Shown: positions 45,703 to 55,813, counted from the first letter of the stretch. The stretch is DNA of 64,000 nt from Alphaproteobacteria bacterium MarineAlpha12_Bin1 (GCA_002937505.1 PTJY01000001.1:408986-472985); one strand, 5' to 3'. Numbers and translations are program-made. The notes: generated by a model from the sequence alone, not told the origin.

Positions 45703-46095
45703 ATGTATAACTCAAAAAGTAATAATATATCCGTAACCGTAGCTCCTATATTTCTTGAGGACCAGTCTGACCCAGAAGATGACCACTTCGTATGGGCATA
45801 TCAGGTTAAAATAGAAAACCATGGGCCTGCAACTGTCCAGCTTCAAGAGAGATATTGGCGCATTACAGATGCTAACGGGCTCGTACAAGAAGTTAGAGGC
45901 TCTGGAGTAGTGGGCGAACAGCCAATACTTGAACCTGGAGAAACTTTTGAATATACGAGTGGAACTCCTTTGAACACCCCATCAGGTATAATGGTTGGAT
46001 CTTATTCAATGCAGACAAACCAAGGCGATCAATTTGATGTAGATATACCAGCCTTTTCATTAGATAGCCCTCATCAGATTATAAACTTAAATTAA
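45703..46095 (+). CDS. apaG: ApaG family protein (DUF525)
   Basis: 130-aa beta-sandwich protein. Markers are VTVAPIFLEDQSDP near 11-24, FVWAYQVKIEN, RYWRITDANG near 65, the Gly-rich GSGVVGEQPILEPGE and the ending GSYSM. ApaG is linked to Co2+/Mg2+ phenotypes and Ap4A levels in enterobacteria, but the biochemical role is unsettled. It is followed 18 bases later by folE on the same strand. Confidence 0.92.
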   Translation: MYNSKSNNISVTVAPIFLEDQSDPEDDHFVWAYQVKIENHGPATVQLQERYWRITDANGLVQEVRGSGVVGEQPILEPGETFEYTSGTPLNTPSGIMVGSYSMQTNQGDQFDVDIPAFSLDSPHQIINLN

Positions 46096-46113
46096 TTAAA
46101 TTTATTAAAAACA

Positions 46114-46758
46114 ATGACTAATAGACCAACAAAACCAACTAATATTGCAGTACACCCAAAAGTTTCTGAAAAAAAAGCCAACAAACCTTCGAGAACAGAT
46201 GCAGAAAGAGCCATTCAGACCTTATTAAGATGGGCTGGTGACGATCCAAACCGAGAAGGTTTGCTTGATACCCCAAAACGAGTCGTTCGTGCTTACGAAG
46301 AATTTTTTGCAGGATACAATCAAGATCCAGTGGAATATTTGAAACGAACCTTCGATGAAATTCAAGGTTACGATGAGTTAGTTCTGCTAAGAGATATTCG
46401 CTTCGAATCATTTTGTGAACACCATCTGGCACCAATAATTGGTAAAATTCATATTGGTTATCTTCCAAACCATAGGGTTGTGGGGATTAGCAAACTAGCT
46501 AGAGTCGCTGAAACATATTCAAAACGACTGCAAATACAGGAAAAGTTAACAGCAGAAATAGCCAATTGTATTGAACAAGTTCTCCAGCCGATAGGGGTTG
46601 CGGTAGTCATTGAAGCTGAGCATCATTGCATGACGACTAGGGGAGTTCACAAGCCTGGGGTTTCAATGATTACTAGTCGTATGTTGGGCGCTTTTCGTAA
46701 AAACCCTGATACTAGAAGAGAATTTTTATCATTAATCAATCATCCTAATACAAACTAG
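46114..46758 (+). CDS. folE: GTP cyclohydrolase I
   Basis: Converts GTP to 7,8-dihydroneopterin triphosphate, the first step of folate (and queuosine) synthesis. 214 aa. The zinc ligands are Cys101 and His104 (FCEHHLAP) and Cys172 (EHHCMTTRG), and GISKLARV and [10 protein letters not shown] are conserved active-site segments. The N-terminal 30 residues are basic and not conserved. Likely co-transcribed with apaG. Confidence 0.96.
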   Translation: MTNRPTKPTNIAVHPKVSEKKANKPSRTDAERAIQTLLRWAGDDPNREGLLDTPKRVVRAYEEFFAGYNQDPVEYLKRTFDEIQGYDELVLLRDIRFESFCEHHLAPIIGKIHIGYLPNHRVVGISKLARVAETYSKRLQIQEKLTAEIANCIEQVLQPIGVAVVIEAEHHCMTTRGVHKPGVSMITSRMLGAFRKNPDTRREFLSLINHPNTN

Positions 46759-46899
46759 ATAGTCTCATATGATTCTTTAAGAGAATTAAGTGATTATTAT
46801 CTCTAGACAAAATCTGGAAAACCACCGATCATTGTCAGACTTAGAACTCTTAGTTAAAGAGGTCATTATTAATAGCGAACAAGAATAGACAACTACTAA

Positions 46900-48348
46900 G
46901 TGCTAAACTTTCGCCCAATTTTATTTATATTAGGCCTATTGCTAACAACATTAGCTCTGGCGATGTCTCTGCCAGCACTGGTTGATGCCGCAACAGGTCA
47001 TGCTGACTGGCAGGTGTTTCTCGCATCTGCCGGGTTAACGCTGTTCATTGGTGTTTCCCTAATAATCACCTCACGCGGTGGCCAGATGACCATAGGAATA
47101 AGAGAAGCGTTCATACTTACTATATGGAGCTGGTTGGGAGTGACCTTATTTGCATCTCTTCCATTTGTTTTTGCTGAGTTAAATCTTAGTTTTTCTGATG
47201 CCTTTTTCGAGGCCATGTCCGGTATTACCACCACTGGCGCTACTGTAATTCTAAATCTTGATGACGCCCCGCCAGGTATCCTGTTATGGCGAGCCTTGTT
47301 ACAATGGCTTGGTGGCATAGGAATAATTGTTACAGCAGTTGCTGTTCTTCCCATGTTAAAAGTTGGGGGGATGCAGCTATTTCGCATGGAAAGCTCAGAT
47401 ACAACAGAAAAGGTTCTCCCAAGAGCGGGCCAAATATCTACTGCTATAGGAGCAATTTATTTTGTTCTAACTTTGGTATGCGCAATATCCTATTGGATAG
47501 CCGGAATGCCAGGGTTTGATGCAATTGCCCACGCAATGACAACAATCGCGACAGGTGGTTTTTCTACTTCTGATCAGAGTATGGCAGCTTTTGCCAAACC
47601 CAGCGTCGAGTGGATAGCAATTGTCTTTATGATTATTGGATCTCTCCCCTTCGTCCTTTATTTACAGGCCGTTCGCGGTCGTCCCTTGTCTCTGATTCGA
47701 GACTCGCAGGTCCGTTGGTTTCTAGTGCTAGCCCTCATCATTGTAAGCATCGTTGTATTAACAGTTTACTCAACTCAAGACCTTAGTTCAGGACAATCAC
47801 TAAGGCTTTCAGCATTTAATACTATATCCATTCTAACTGGCACAGGTTATAGCACCGCAGCCTTCGATAGTTGGGGACCACTTGCAATAACTATATTTTT
47901 TATAATCATGTTTATCGGAGGTTGCGCTGGGTCTACAACTTGTGGAATAAAAATTTTTCGAATCCAAATACTCTATGAAACGGCTGCTACACAGATACGT
48001 AGGCTAGTGCAGCCCCATGGCATCTTTATCCCTTATTATAATCGGAGCCCTATCAGTGACGAAGTCGCTATGTCTGTGATGAGCTTTTTTTTCTTCTATG
48101 TACTAGTATTTATTATTTTGGCTCTCGGATTGAGCGCACTCGGCTTAGATTTTCTTACCGCCGTATCCGGGGCGGCAACATCGATCTCTAATGTTGGCCC
48201 GGGATTAGGACCGATCATAGGACCTAATGGAACATTTACTACTCTACCTGATGCTGCCAAGTGGCTACTATCTTTAGGAATGCTCTTGGGACGTCTTGAA
48301 TTATTTACTATTCTTGTCCTCTTCGCGCCATCTTTCTGGAAACCCTAA
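46900..48348 (+). CDS. trkH: Trk-type potassium uptake protein TrkH
   Basis: Potassium channel-like transporter of 482 aa. Four pore loops with filter-like glycines are visible: TTTGATV near 108, TIATGGFST near 214, ILTGTGYST near 310 and ISNVGPGLG near 430. A GTG start at 46900 is used; its ribosome-binding site is weak. TrkH works with cytoplasmic TrkA, which is not in the window. The stop is 5 bases before argE, so read-through co-transcription is likely. Confidence 0.93.
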   Translation: MLNFRPILFILGLLLTTLALAMSLPALVDAATGHADWQVFLASAGLTLFIGVSLIITSRGGQMTIGIREAFILTIWSWLGVTLFASLPFVFAELNLSFSDAFFEAMSGITTTGATVILNLDDAPPGILLWRALLQWLGGIGIIVTAVAVLPMLKVGGMQLFRMESSDTTEKVLPRAGQISTAIGAIYFVLTLVCAISYWIAGMPGFDAIAHAMTTIATGGFSTSDQSMAAFAKPSVEWIAIVFMIIGSLPFVLYLQAVRGRPLSLIRDSQVRWFLVLALIIVSIVVLTVYSTQDLSSGQSLRLSAFNTISILTGTGYSTAAFDSWGPLAITIFFIIMFIGGCAGSTTCGIKIFRIQILYETAATQIRRLVQPHGIFIPYYNRSPISDEVAMSVMSFFFFYVLVFIILALGLSALGLDFLTAVSGAATSISNVGPGLGPIIGPNGTFTTLPDAAKWLLSLGMLLGRLELFTILVLFAPSFWKP

Positions 48349-48353
48349 AAACT

Positions 48354-49547
48354 ATGACAAAACACCAACTTAAAGTAGAGGAGATTCTTAGAAAACTGAT
48401 AAGTTTTAACACTGTTTCTTCTGAATCGAACCTTGAACTAATAAGCTTTATTGAGACCAGTTTTTCACAATTGGGCATTCAAAGCACCAGGGTTGTTAGT
48501 GACGATGGGAAAAAATCTAATATTTTTGCGAGCATTGGTCCAACTGATACTGCAGGGGTAATTCTTTCTGGTCATACTGATGTTGTACCCGTTAAAAATC
48601 AAAAATGGGACACAAACCCATTCGAGTTAACAAAAAAAAATATAGATAATCAAAGTCGAATATACGGACGCGGTTCAGCAGACATGAAAGGTTTTATTGC
48701 CGCTGTAATGGCCATGCTTCCAAAATTTCTAAATTCTGATCTAAAAGTCCCTGTGCATTTCTCTTTCTCTTACGATGAGGAGGTAGGCTGTAAGGGAGTG
48801 GGAAGAATGATTGAAAAAATGTGCTCTGATTTAGTACAACCTAAATTAGTTTTGATTGGTGAACCCACAAACATGAAAATTGTTACCGCTCACAAGGGTA
48901 TACAAGGCTTTCATACTGAGGTAAGTGGCATAGCGGCCCATTCAAGTGCACCTCAACTAGGAGTTAATGCAATAAGTTACGCAGCCGAAATTATTCAGTT
49001 CTTGAATGATCTTTCGGTGGAAAAACAACTCGACCATGATAAAGAAAACGGCTTTTTTCCGCCATGGACAACTTTTAATGTGGGTCAAATTGCTGGAGGG
49101 GAAGCTCTTAATATCATTCCAGAATCTTGCTCTTTTAACTGGGAATTCAGACCTCTACCAAACGAAAACACTGAGCTAATTAAAGAACGTTATGATAGAT
49201 TTATTGAACAAAAAATCAAACCTAGACTTAAAAAAGAGAACCCTCTAGCAAGGATTACAACTCGACCCCTCGCCTCTGTTCCCCCCCTGAGGCCTGAAAA
49301 AAATTCTCCAGCAGAAATTCTCGCGAGAAAATTGACGGGTGCCAATAAGACGCACACTGTTTCTTATGTTTCCGAAGCAAGTCTTTTCCAGAGCAGTGGG
49401 ATACCTGCTGTTTTATGTGGGCCTGGCTCTATTGACCAAGCACATCAAGCAAATGAATGGATAACTGTAGAACAGCTAGACGAATGCACCAATTTTCTGA
49501 GCCGCTTGATCAGCTGGGCAAAATCTGGCTCTCCGGAACTTGGATAA
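48354..49547 (+). CDS. argE: acetylornithine deacetylase (M20 family)
   Basis: Zinc-dependent hydrolase giving ornithine from N-acetylornithine. 397 aa. Metal and catalytic residues are seen in SGHTDVVPV (His73, Asp75), GRGSADMKG, the general-base YDEEVGCKG and GEPTNMK. The dimerisation domain runs about 175-290. The ArgE identity is supported by argF and argD 2-5 kb away. Another M20 deacylase is possible from sequence alone. Convergent with the lipoprotein gene. Confidence 0.87.
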   Translation: MTKHQLKVEEILRKLISFNTVSSESNLELISFIETSFSQLGIQSTRVVSDDGKKSNIFASIGPTDTAGVILSGHTDVVPVKNQKWDTNPFELTKKNIDNQSRIYGRGSADMKGFIAAVMAMLPKFLNSDLKVPVHFSFSYDEEVGCKGVGRMIEKMCSDLVQPKLVLIGEPTNMKIVTAHKGIQGFHTEVSGIAAHSSAPQLGVNAISYAAEIIQFLNDLSVEKQLDHDKENGFFPPWTTFNVGQIAGGEALNIIPESCSFNWEFRPLPNENTELIKERYDRFIEQKIKPRLKKENPLARITTRPLASVPPLRPEKNSPAEILARKLTGANKTHTVSYVSEASLFQSSGIPAVLCGPGSIDQAHQANEWITVEQLDECTNFLSRLISWAKSGSPELG

Positions 49548-49553
49548 AAAACT

Positions 49554-50144
49554 TTATCTCAAAAAATCATTAAGAAATTTGGGTATAGATCTTTCTAACT
49601 CCGTATTTAACTCATTTATCACGGCCTCTGTCAGGTGAAACCATATTTTATCCCGGTCATTAAGCGTTATATTTTCTGGCACGGTTCTAGATCTCCAAGA
49701 CGCTGCCTCAACAGCTCCAGCACTGCTACCATCAAGATTAAATATTTCCAACCGAACTTTAACTGACGCTTTGTATCGCTCAGATTGATCTATGGTAAAC
49801 GTTCCTCTCACCCCATTTTTTTGTCGAAGGGAAGATTTAACGACTGAAGCATCCAAAATAGTAAATATAGCGCGACGGCCAGAGCCACCCTCTTTTCTCA
49901 ACCTATCCTCTGCCCAACTCTTAGCAGCTAATGCAGGTGCAAGTGGCATTAGGTGTTCAATATTTGGTAGGCTCATTTTAGGAACAAACTTATTAACTAT
50001 TTGGATTTCTGAAACGTCTAATCGGAATGAACCCAAATGGCTATATGTCAATTCAGGCGTTTGGGTTTGTAAGGGGACATCACCACATGAAATTAAACAA
50101 AAAGTGCAAACAAGAACCAAATTTCTTCGGATAAAATCGGTCAA
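49554..50144 (-). CDS. predicted lipoprotein of unknown function
   Basis: 196 aa with a lipoprotein signal peptide: two arginines, a hydrophobic core and the lipobox LISC with Cys20. The start is TTG, supported by GGAG 8 bases upstream. The mature part is mixed alpha/beta with a helix rich in Ala (APALAAKSWAEDRL). It fits uncharacterised envelope lipoproteins found in alphaproteobacteria. It lies 80 bases downstream of hslO on the same strand, with no clear functional link. Confidence 0.75.
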   Translation of the reverse strand: MTDFIRRNLVLVCTFCLISCGDVPLQTQTPELTYSHLGSFRLDVSEIQIVNKFVPKMSLPNIEHLMPLAPALAAKSWAEDRLRKEGGSGRRAIFTILDASVVKSSLRQKNGVRGTFTIDQSERYKASVKVRLEIFNLDGSSAGAVEAASWRSRTVPENITLNDRDKIWFHLTEAVINELNTELERSIPKFLNDFLR

Positions 50145-50223
50145 TGCTTAACTCCATTTGTTTTGTTTCTTCATTCTACCAGCATAGAATAATTCACTCT
50201 ATGAAAGCAAAAAAAAAATCACT

Positions 50224-51177
50224 TCAAGATACTTCTAAAGAGATCGGATCATATAAATAAACTTCACTGCAAAATTCGCAGGTCACCTCTATAATTCCAT
50301 TGTCGGAAAGGTCGAGCAACTCTTCCTTTGGCAGCTGACTTAACATTCGTACAAGCCTGTCTTTAGAGCAACGGCAACCGCACCTTAATAACTTCGGTGA
50401 CATCACTCTTAAGCCTTCCTCATGAAATAGACGATACAAATATCTTTTTGGAGACAAGTCAGGATCGAGCATTTCACGATTGGTGCCAGTCGCCATAAGA
50501 ATCATATTACGTCGCCATGGATCATCTACGTTACTGCTAGATAGTTTTTCACAATTTTCCTCAGCAACTCTTTGTAACATTATGCACGAAGCTCGCCAGC
50601 CACCTGAAACTTGGTCCAATTCTGAACATAACATTATAGCAGCATCCATCTGCTGAGACTGCTTAAAATAATGCTGGGTAAATTCATCCAAAGAATCGCC
50701 TACTAGCTCAACCAAGCCCTGATATCTTTCTGTATTACTACCTTGATCAACCGTAAGAGCCATATATCCCTCGCCTAGTAGGTCTCGGGCAGAGTTTAGA
50801 TCAGAGCTTACTATTCTGTCGGACCGATACTGAGCATAACTTCGAAGTTCAAAGGAATTTCCTTCATCTTTTGTTGAAACATCAACAACAACCAGTGATA
50901 CAGGTCCATCACCTTGAATTTGAAAAGTAAATACACCATCAAATTTTAACGCACCTGCCAAAGTGGCGCCCAAGGCCAATGACTCGCTTACCAATTTACT
51001 TACAGGACCAGGATATTTATGTTTGCCTATCACCTCAGTAGTTAGATTTCCTAACTTTGTAAATCGGCCACTTAATGCTGGCCCCTCTTGTCGTCCCGCC
51101 TTTAAATTAAAAGGTTGAATCAAATCGTCTACAGAAAGGGAGACATTTCTAAATTTAAGGTCTAGTCTTTCGGTCAT
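50224..51177 (-). CDS. hslO: redox-regulated chaperone Hsp33
   Basis: Holdase activated by oxidative unfolding. 317 aa. The C-terminal zinc redox switch is present: Cys268-x-Cys270 in CGCRCSKDR and Cys300-x-x-Cys303 (CEFC), with an extra Cys266. The N-terminal domain has GDGPVSLVVVDV and ARDLLGEGYMALTVDQG. The start codon immediately abuts the argF stop, so translation is coupled. The argD-argF-hslO order is common in alphaproteobacteria. Confidence 0.95.
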   Translation of the reverse strand: MTERLDLKFRNVSLSVDDLIQPFNLKAGRQEGPALSGRFTKLGNLTTEVIGKHKYPGPVSKLVSESLALGATLAGALKFDGVFTFQIQGDGPVSLVVVDVSTKDEGNSFELRSYAQYRSDRIVSSDLNSARDLLGEGYMALTVDQGSNTERYQGLVELVGDSLDEFTQHYFKQSQQMDAAIMLCSELDQVSGGWRASCIMLQRVAEENCEKLSSSNVDDPWRRNMILMATGTNREMLDPDLSPKRYLYRLFHEEGLRVMSPKLLRCGCRCSKDRLVRMLSQLPKEELLDLSDNGIIEVTCEFCSEVYLYDPISLEVS

Positions 51178-52089
51178 CTAGACATCTGTTCCAAGGCACC
51201 ACATTAATATACTTTTCTGAACTGGCAAGCGATTCCCTGCCTCTTCCCATACAACTGATTGAGGTCCATCAATAACGTCACTGTCAACTTCGTGTCCTCT
51301 ATGCGCTGGTAAACAGTGCATAAAAACGGCATCTGGCTTAGCTGCTGACATTAATTCTTTATCAATTCTATAAGGCTCGAGTAAACTTAGACGTTCTTGA
51401 CCATTATTATCGCCCATAGATACCCAGGTATCTGTTACAACACAGTCTGCCCCATTAACGGCAAATTTAGGATCTTCACTCACTGAAACTCTCCCACCAT
51501 TGTCATTCGCCCAACTAATTAGCTCTGGTGAGTTTTGCAAAGGGCGTGGGCTGGCAAGACGAAGTTCAAAATCAAATTTTACTGCAGCATGAATCCACGA
51601 AGCCGCCACATTATTTCCATCTCCACTCCAGGCCACGGTTTTTCCACTTATAGGACCTTTCTTAGCTTCAAAAGTCATAACATCGGCCATTATTTGACAA
51701 GGATGGGAACTATTTGTCAGACCATTTATAACTGGGACATTAGCTGCCTGAGACATTTCAATAAGGTTTTTTGCCTCGGAGGTTCTAAGCATAATTGCAT
51801 CAACATACTCTGAGAGCACCCTAGCAGTATCCCCAACAGTTTCACCCCGACCCAATTGAGTGCCCCCCTGATCTAGGACCACAGCATGGCCCCCTAGTTG
51901 TAGAATAGCTAACTCAAACGATACGCGGGTACGGGTGCTAGGCTTTTCAAACACTAGTGCAACGGACTTCCCAAGCAAGTGGTTCTGAGAAACTGACTCA
52001 GCCTTTAATGTCACAGCTCGATCAAGAATCTTTCTTAAAACGTCCGTCTCAATTAAATCCAAGTCTAAAAAGTGCCTAATATTAGTCAT
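51178..52089 (-). CDS. argF: ornithine carbamoyltransferase
   Basis: Makes citrulline from ornithine and carbamoyl phosphate. 303 aa. The carbamoyl-phosphate loop is PSTRTRVSFE near 50-59, the ornithine-side motif HCLPAHRG near 262-269, and NGLTNSSHPCQ near 120-130 is conserved. Middle gene of argD-argF-hslO, 22 bases after argD. Confidence 0.97.
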   Translation of the reverse strand: MTNIRHFLDLDLIETDVLRKILDRAVTLKAESVSQNHLLGKSVALVFEKPSTRTRVSFELAILQLGGHAVVLDQGGTQLGRGETVGDTARVLSEYVDAIMLRTSEAKNLIEMSQAANVPVINGLTNSSHPCQIMADVMTFEAKKGPISGKTVAWSGDGNNVAASWIHAAVKFDFELRLASPRPLQNSPELISWANDNGGRVSVSEDPKFAVNGADCVVTDTWVSMGDNNGQERLSLLEPYRIDKELMSAAKPDAVFMHCLPAHRGHEVDSDVIDGPQSVVWEEAGNRLPVQKSILMWCLGTDV

Positions 52090-52111
52090 TTAAAAATCAC
52101 CAGCTGCAAAA

Positions 52112-53293
52112 TCAAACGTTAGAAAGCAAATCATTGCAAGCTTGTTTTAATGAATTGATAATAAAATCCACCTCCTCTTCCCCAATAATTAGAGGTGGCA
52201 AAAGTCGCAAAACATTTTCACCTGCAACTACCGTTAATAAGCCATGGTTACGTGCAAAATTTCCTAATTCAGAATTAACAAATGGAGAGCGAATAACCAC
52301 ACCTATCATAAGACCTTGTCCTCTTATGTCCCCAACTATTTCAGGATGTGCATCTGCAATACTTTGTAAACCAGCCCAAAGAAGTTCACTTACCTGCTGA
52401 AGTTTAGAAAAAAACCCATTTCCCAAAAGGATATCTAGTGTAGCATTAGCTGCAGCCATGGCTAACTGATTTCCCCCAAAAGTACTTCCATGAGTTCCCG
52501 GAGTCATCGCCTCTGCAACTTTTTTTGAAGCAAGAACAGCACCGCATGGAAACCCACTGGCTATTCCCTTGGCACAGGCCATAATATCTGGAGTAATTTC
52601 AGCCCACTCATGGGCAAATAATTTTCCTGTTCTACCAAAACCAGTCTGAACCTCATCAACTACTAAGAGTATATTATGTTCATCGGCTAAATCACGTAAT
52701 CCTTTTAGGTAATCAAGTTTTAAAGGACGTATTCCTCCTTCGCCTTGAATAGGTTCAACAACAATCGCCCCAGTATCTTGACCTATGGCTTCACGAACTG
52801 CTTCTAGACTATTGGGTGGCACCACATCAAATCCCTTAGCCGGAGGACCAAAGCCTTCCAAATGATTTGGATTATTCGCCGCTCCCAAGGTTGCTAATGT
52901 TCGACCGTGAAAAGACCCTTCAAGAGTAATCGAACGATACCTATTGCTTGCTCCATTAACTGAATGGAACTTTCTAGCAATTTTAATTGCTCCTTCCATA
53001 GCCTCTGCACCCGAGTTACAAAAAAACACGGCATCCGCAAAACTTGCCTCTGCCAATTTTTCGGCGTATTGGCTTTGCTCAGGTATCTCATAAAGGTTAG
53101 AAACATGCCAAAGTTTTTGGACCTGTTCAATAAGAGCTGAGGTTAACCTGGGATGATTATGTCCCATAGAAACGACAGCAATTCCTCCGGCTCCATCTAG
53201 ATAACGGCGGCCATCCGTAGAAATTAAATATGCGCCTTCACCTCTCTCAAAAGAGATAGGGATTCGGCCGTAAGTTTGCATTACAGCATTCAT
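52112..53293 (-). CDS. argD: acetylornithine aminotransferase
   Basis: PLP-dependent class III aminotransferase of arginine synthesis. Key segments are FCNSGAEAMEGAIKIAR, SFHGRTLATLGA, the Asp-containing VVDEVQTGFGRTG and the PLP lysine in MACAKGIASGFP, then HGSTFGGNQLA. The ATG at 53293 (393 aa) is chosen because NAVMQTYGRIPISFERGEG fits the usual N-terminus. A longer start at 53326 adds 11 unusual residues. First gene of the operon with argF and hslO. Confidence 0.94.
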   Translation of the reverse strand: MNAVMQTYGRIPISFERGEGAYLISTDGRRYLDGAGGIAVVSMGHNHPRLTSALIEQVQKLWHVSNLYEIPEQSQYAEKLAEASFADAVFFCNSGAEAMEGAIKIARKFHSVNGASNRYRSITLEGSFHGRTLATLGAANNPNHLEGFGPPAKGFDVVPPNSLEAVREAIGQDTGAIVVEPIQGEGGIRPLKLDYLKGLRDLADEHNILLVVDEVQTGFGRTGKLFAHEWAEITPDIMACAKGIASGFPCGAVLASKKVAEAMTPGTHGSTFGGNQLAMAAANATLDILLGNGFFSKLQQVSELLWAGLQSIADAHPEIVGDIRGQGLMIGVVIRSPFVNSELGNFARNHGLLTVVAGENVLRLLPPLIIGEEEVDFIINSLKQACNDLLSNV

Positions 53294-53456
53294 CAGTAGC
53301 AACCCATATAGTTTGATAATCCACAATATTTATTACATAGCGCACTCAAGAGATTTCTCCTCGCATAAGGGAAAAGCAAGAATATCCTGAAAGGTATGAT
53401 ATTAGTCAACGTCAAAAAAAAATTCCACTAATACAAATCGTTCTAAAAATGATTCG

Positions 53457-54278
53457 TTACCTATATAAATGAAAACCTCTAGAAAATAATAGAGACGTTA
53501 AAGCCAGCAAAATAATAAAACAAAATAAAATTATTACCCCTCCCGTTAACGGATCACTATCACAATATCCTGTAACTCCATACCTTACACCATCAACGAT
53601 ATAAAATATTGGATTTCCTCTAGCGAATGGTTGGATTGAAGAGGGCAACTTATCAAAGGAGAAGAATGCCCCAGAAAGAAAAACTAGAGGCATAAATAAG
53701 AAAGTCTGTACGCCCACCAGATGATCCCACTTCGTAGTAAAAAGCCCTACTATCTGACTCAATAACCCTACATTTAAGGCGCCCATCGTGGTGAAGAAGA
53801 TTAATGCTAGAGGCTCCTCCGGCAGCTGGCCTCCAATTGGTAAAAGGACAAACCATACCACGATCCCCACTATAAGCCCTCCGGTAACTGAAGCAGCAGA
53901 GTAGGCGATAATTAGCTCTCCCGGCGTGAGAGGGGCCATAGAAACATCCCCAAAAACTCCCTGCGTCTTATCATAGACCATAGAGAAAGAGGAAGATTCA
54001 AACGACCTTTCCAAAATCGCAATAGTAATCAATCCTGGTAAAAGAAATTGAATGTACGATAAATTGAGAACTAAATTATTTGAATCCCCAATTATAAGAT
54101 TAAATATACAAGCAAACAAAAGTGCCCTGATAGCTGGAGCAACTAAAGTGATTCCCCAAATTTTAAATCCCCGCCGCATCTCTCTTCGATAAAGAGTTAA
54201 CAAACCTCGATAGTTAACCGTCCCATAGTGTCGTACTTTTGGTGGAATAATCCAGATTTTATCCAATATCTTTTCCAA
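53457..54278 (-). CDS. ABC-2 type exporter permease (second of a tandem pair)
   Basis: Six-helix ABC-2 permease of 273 aa with a TTG start. Conserved elements are the amphipathic N-terminal segment YRGLLTLYRREMRRG, FLLPGLITIAILERSFESSSFS, the PLTPGELIIAY loop, PLVFLSGAFFSFDKLP and NPIFYIVDGVRYG. It is 10 bases downstream of a clear paralogue, and the two match motif for motif, so they probably form a heterodimer. No ATPase gene adjoins them. Relatives export polysaccharides, lipids or drugs. Confidence 0.86.
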   Translation of the reverse strand: MEKILDKIWIIPPKVRHYGTVNYRGLLTLYRREMRRGFKIWGITLVAPAIRALLFACIFNLIIGDSNNLVLNLSYIQFLLPGLITIAILERSFESSSFSMVYDKTQGVFGDVSMAPLTPGELIIAYSAASVTGGLIVGIVVWFVLLPIGGQLPEEPLALIFFTTMGALNVGLLSQIVGLFTTKWDHLVGVQTFLFMPLVFLSGAFFSFDKLPSSIQPFARGNPIFYIVDGVRYGVTGYCDSDPLTGGVIILFCFIILLALTSLLFSRGFHLYR

Positions 54279-54288
54279 CTAATGATTT

Positions 54289-55146
54289 CTAATTTTTTAA
54301 CTTATAACCCTTAGAGAAAAATTTTAGAGCTACGTATAATAGAGATAGGTTTATAAGCAGAGTATACGTAAATCCAATCCAGAGCTCGCCATCAAGGTGA
54401 TCTGTAAAACCGTATCGAAAACCATCAATAATATGGAAAAATGGGTTAAGCCAAGCCAATATTCGCCAAGTTTCCGGAATAAATTCAATTGGGAAAAAAG
54501 TACCAGAAAGAAATGATAGGGGTACTATAACAAAATTTGTCATTGCGGCTATATGATCGTACTTTTCTGCCAAAATACCTCCTATTAAACCTAAAAGTGA
54601 AAGCATCATAGAGGCCAGGATTGCGTAAACAGCAATAACGATAGGATGATATAAGTTAAATGCCACAATAAAATTAATTGCTATAGCGCATAAAAAGCCC
54701 ACCAAGAGGCCTCTTGTTATACCTCCCAGAGTAAAGACCAAGGTCAGCTCGAAAGGACTCAGCGGTGGTAATAAAATATCTACAATATTTCCCTGAATTT
54801 TTGAAACTAGAATTGATGATGAAGTATTTGCAAATGAATTCTGAAAGATTGCCATCATAATCAGACCAGGGACCAAAAACACCGATAAAGGAATATCTAT
54901 TTTTCCTTGCAAACTTTCATTAAAAGAAACTACAAAAACAACAAATATAATCAAGGTAGAGACTATAGGGGCAATAAGAGTCTGCGTACTAATTTTGTAA
55001 AACCTCATAACCTCACGGACATAAAGACTCCATACACCACGCCAATTAACAAAACCAATTGAACGAACAAATGGACGGCCAGACAATAGTGTTCGATTAT
55101 TACCTGATACAGGTGACCTTGAATTTTGTTTGATTAATTCTTTCAT
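54289..55146 (-). CDS. ABC-2 type exporter permease (first of a tandem pair)
   Basis: 285-aa ABC-2 permease, paralogous to the next gene: NWRGVWSLYVREVMRFYK, FLVPGLIMMAIFQNSFANTSSS, PLSPFELTLVF, PLSFLSGTFFPIEFIPE and NPFFHIIDGFRYGF align with it. Upstream is the divergent recX gene, so the ATPase that usually precedes such permeases must be encoded elsewhere or is lost. The N-terminal 35 residues are polar and poorly conserved. Confidence 0.86.
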   Translation of the reverse strand: MKELIKQNSRSPVSGNNRTLLSGRPFVRSIGFVNWRGVWSLYVREVMRFYKISTQTLIAPIVSTLIIFVVFVVSFNESLQGKIDIPLSVFLVPGLIMMAIFQNSFANTSSSILVSKIQGNIVDILLPPLSPFELTLVFTLGGITRGLLVGFLCAIAINFIVAFNLYHPIVIAVYAILASMMLSLLGLIGGILAEKYDHIAAMTNFVIVPLSFLSGTFFPIEFIPETWRILAWLNPFFHIIDGFRYGFTDHLDGELWIGFTYTLLINLSLLYVALKFFSKGYKLKN

Positions 55147-55270
55147 GTTTTTTGGATCAGAAATAAACTTTTTTGACTCAAAGACAACAGATAAAAGTAT
55201 AACTCAAGGTTCAAGATTAATCTTCGAAATAGATCTGGTATAATTCTAGAACGTAAAAAGTAGAAAAAAG

Positions 55271-55813
55271 TTGACCCAATCAAAAAAATTAAATGTCTCA
55301 GAATTAGAAAAATCTGCGTTAAGCTATATTGGAAAATATGCAACTTCTATTGAAAACTTGAGAAAAGTATTAACAAGAAGAATCAAAAGATCCAAGAACT
55401 ATAAAGAAATTTCTCCAGAACAAGCCAAGCAGTGGATCGAGCTAATTATTAAAAAATTTGTTGATGCCAATCTACTAAATGACAGTGTTTTTGCACTAAA
55501 TCGTGCTAAAAACCTACATCGTTCAGGAGCTTCGCGTAAAAAAATAATTCTAGCGTTAAAAAACAAAGGAATAAAAAATCTTGAAATAGATCTAGCCCTA
55601 AATTCACTTGATTCTGAATATAGAAATACTGATCTAGTAGCAGCTCTCAATTATGTTCGTCGTAATCGACTAGGGCCATATCGTCCAAACGACGAAAGAA
55701 AAGCTCTTCGCAAAAAAGATCTTGCAAAACTAGCTAGGGCAGGATTCTCTTACAGGGACGCAACAAAAGTGATCGATATTGAATCACTTGATGAAATAAA
55801 AAAGTTATTTTGA
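55271..55813 (+). CDS. recX: RecX-family regulatory protein
   Basis: Small helical protein predicted to modulate RecA filaments. 180 aa, very lysine/arginine-rich, built from three-helix repeats. Alphaproteobacterial RecX features are ALSYIGKYATSIENLRKVLTRR at 16-37, NDSVFALNRAKNLHRSGASRKKI near 71-93, and YVRRNRLGPYR near 128. The start is TTG at 55271; no good ATG is available. Not adjacent to recA in this window. Confidence 0.85.
   Translation: MTQSKKLNVSELEKSALSYIGKYATSIENLRKVLTRRIKRSKNYKEISPEQAKQWIELIIKKFVDANLLNDSVFALNRAKNLHRSGASRKKIILALKNKGIKNLEIDLALNSLDSEYRNTDLVAALNYVRRNRLGPYRPNDERKALRKKDLAKLARAGFSYRDATKVIDIESLDEIKKLF

Noticed and set aside
55143..55343. 66-codon hydrophobic frame on the minus strand between the ABC-2 genes and recX
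   Set aside because: It overlaps the start of recX in antisense, has biased Leu/Phe/Ile content from the AT-rich DNA, and no family features or ribosome-binding site.
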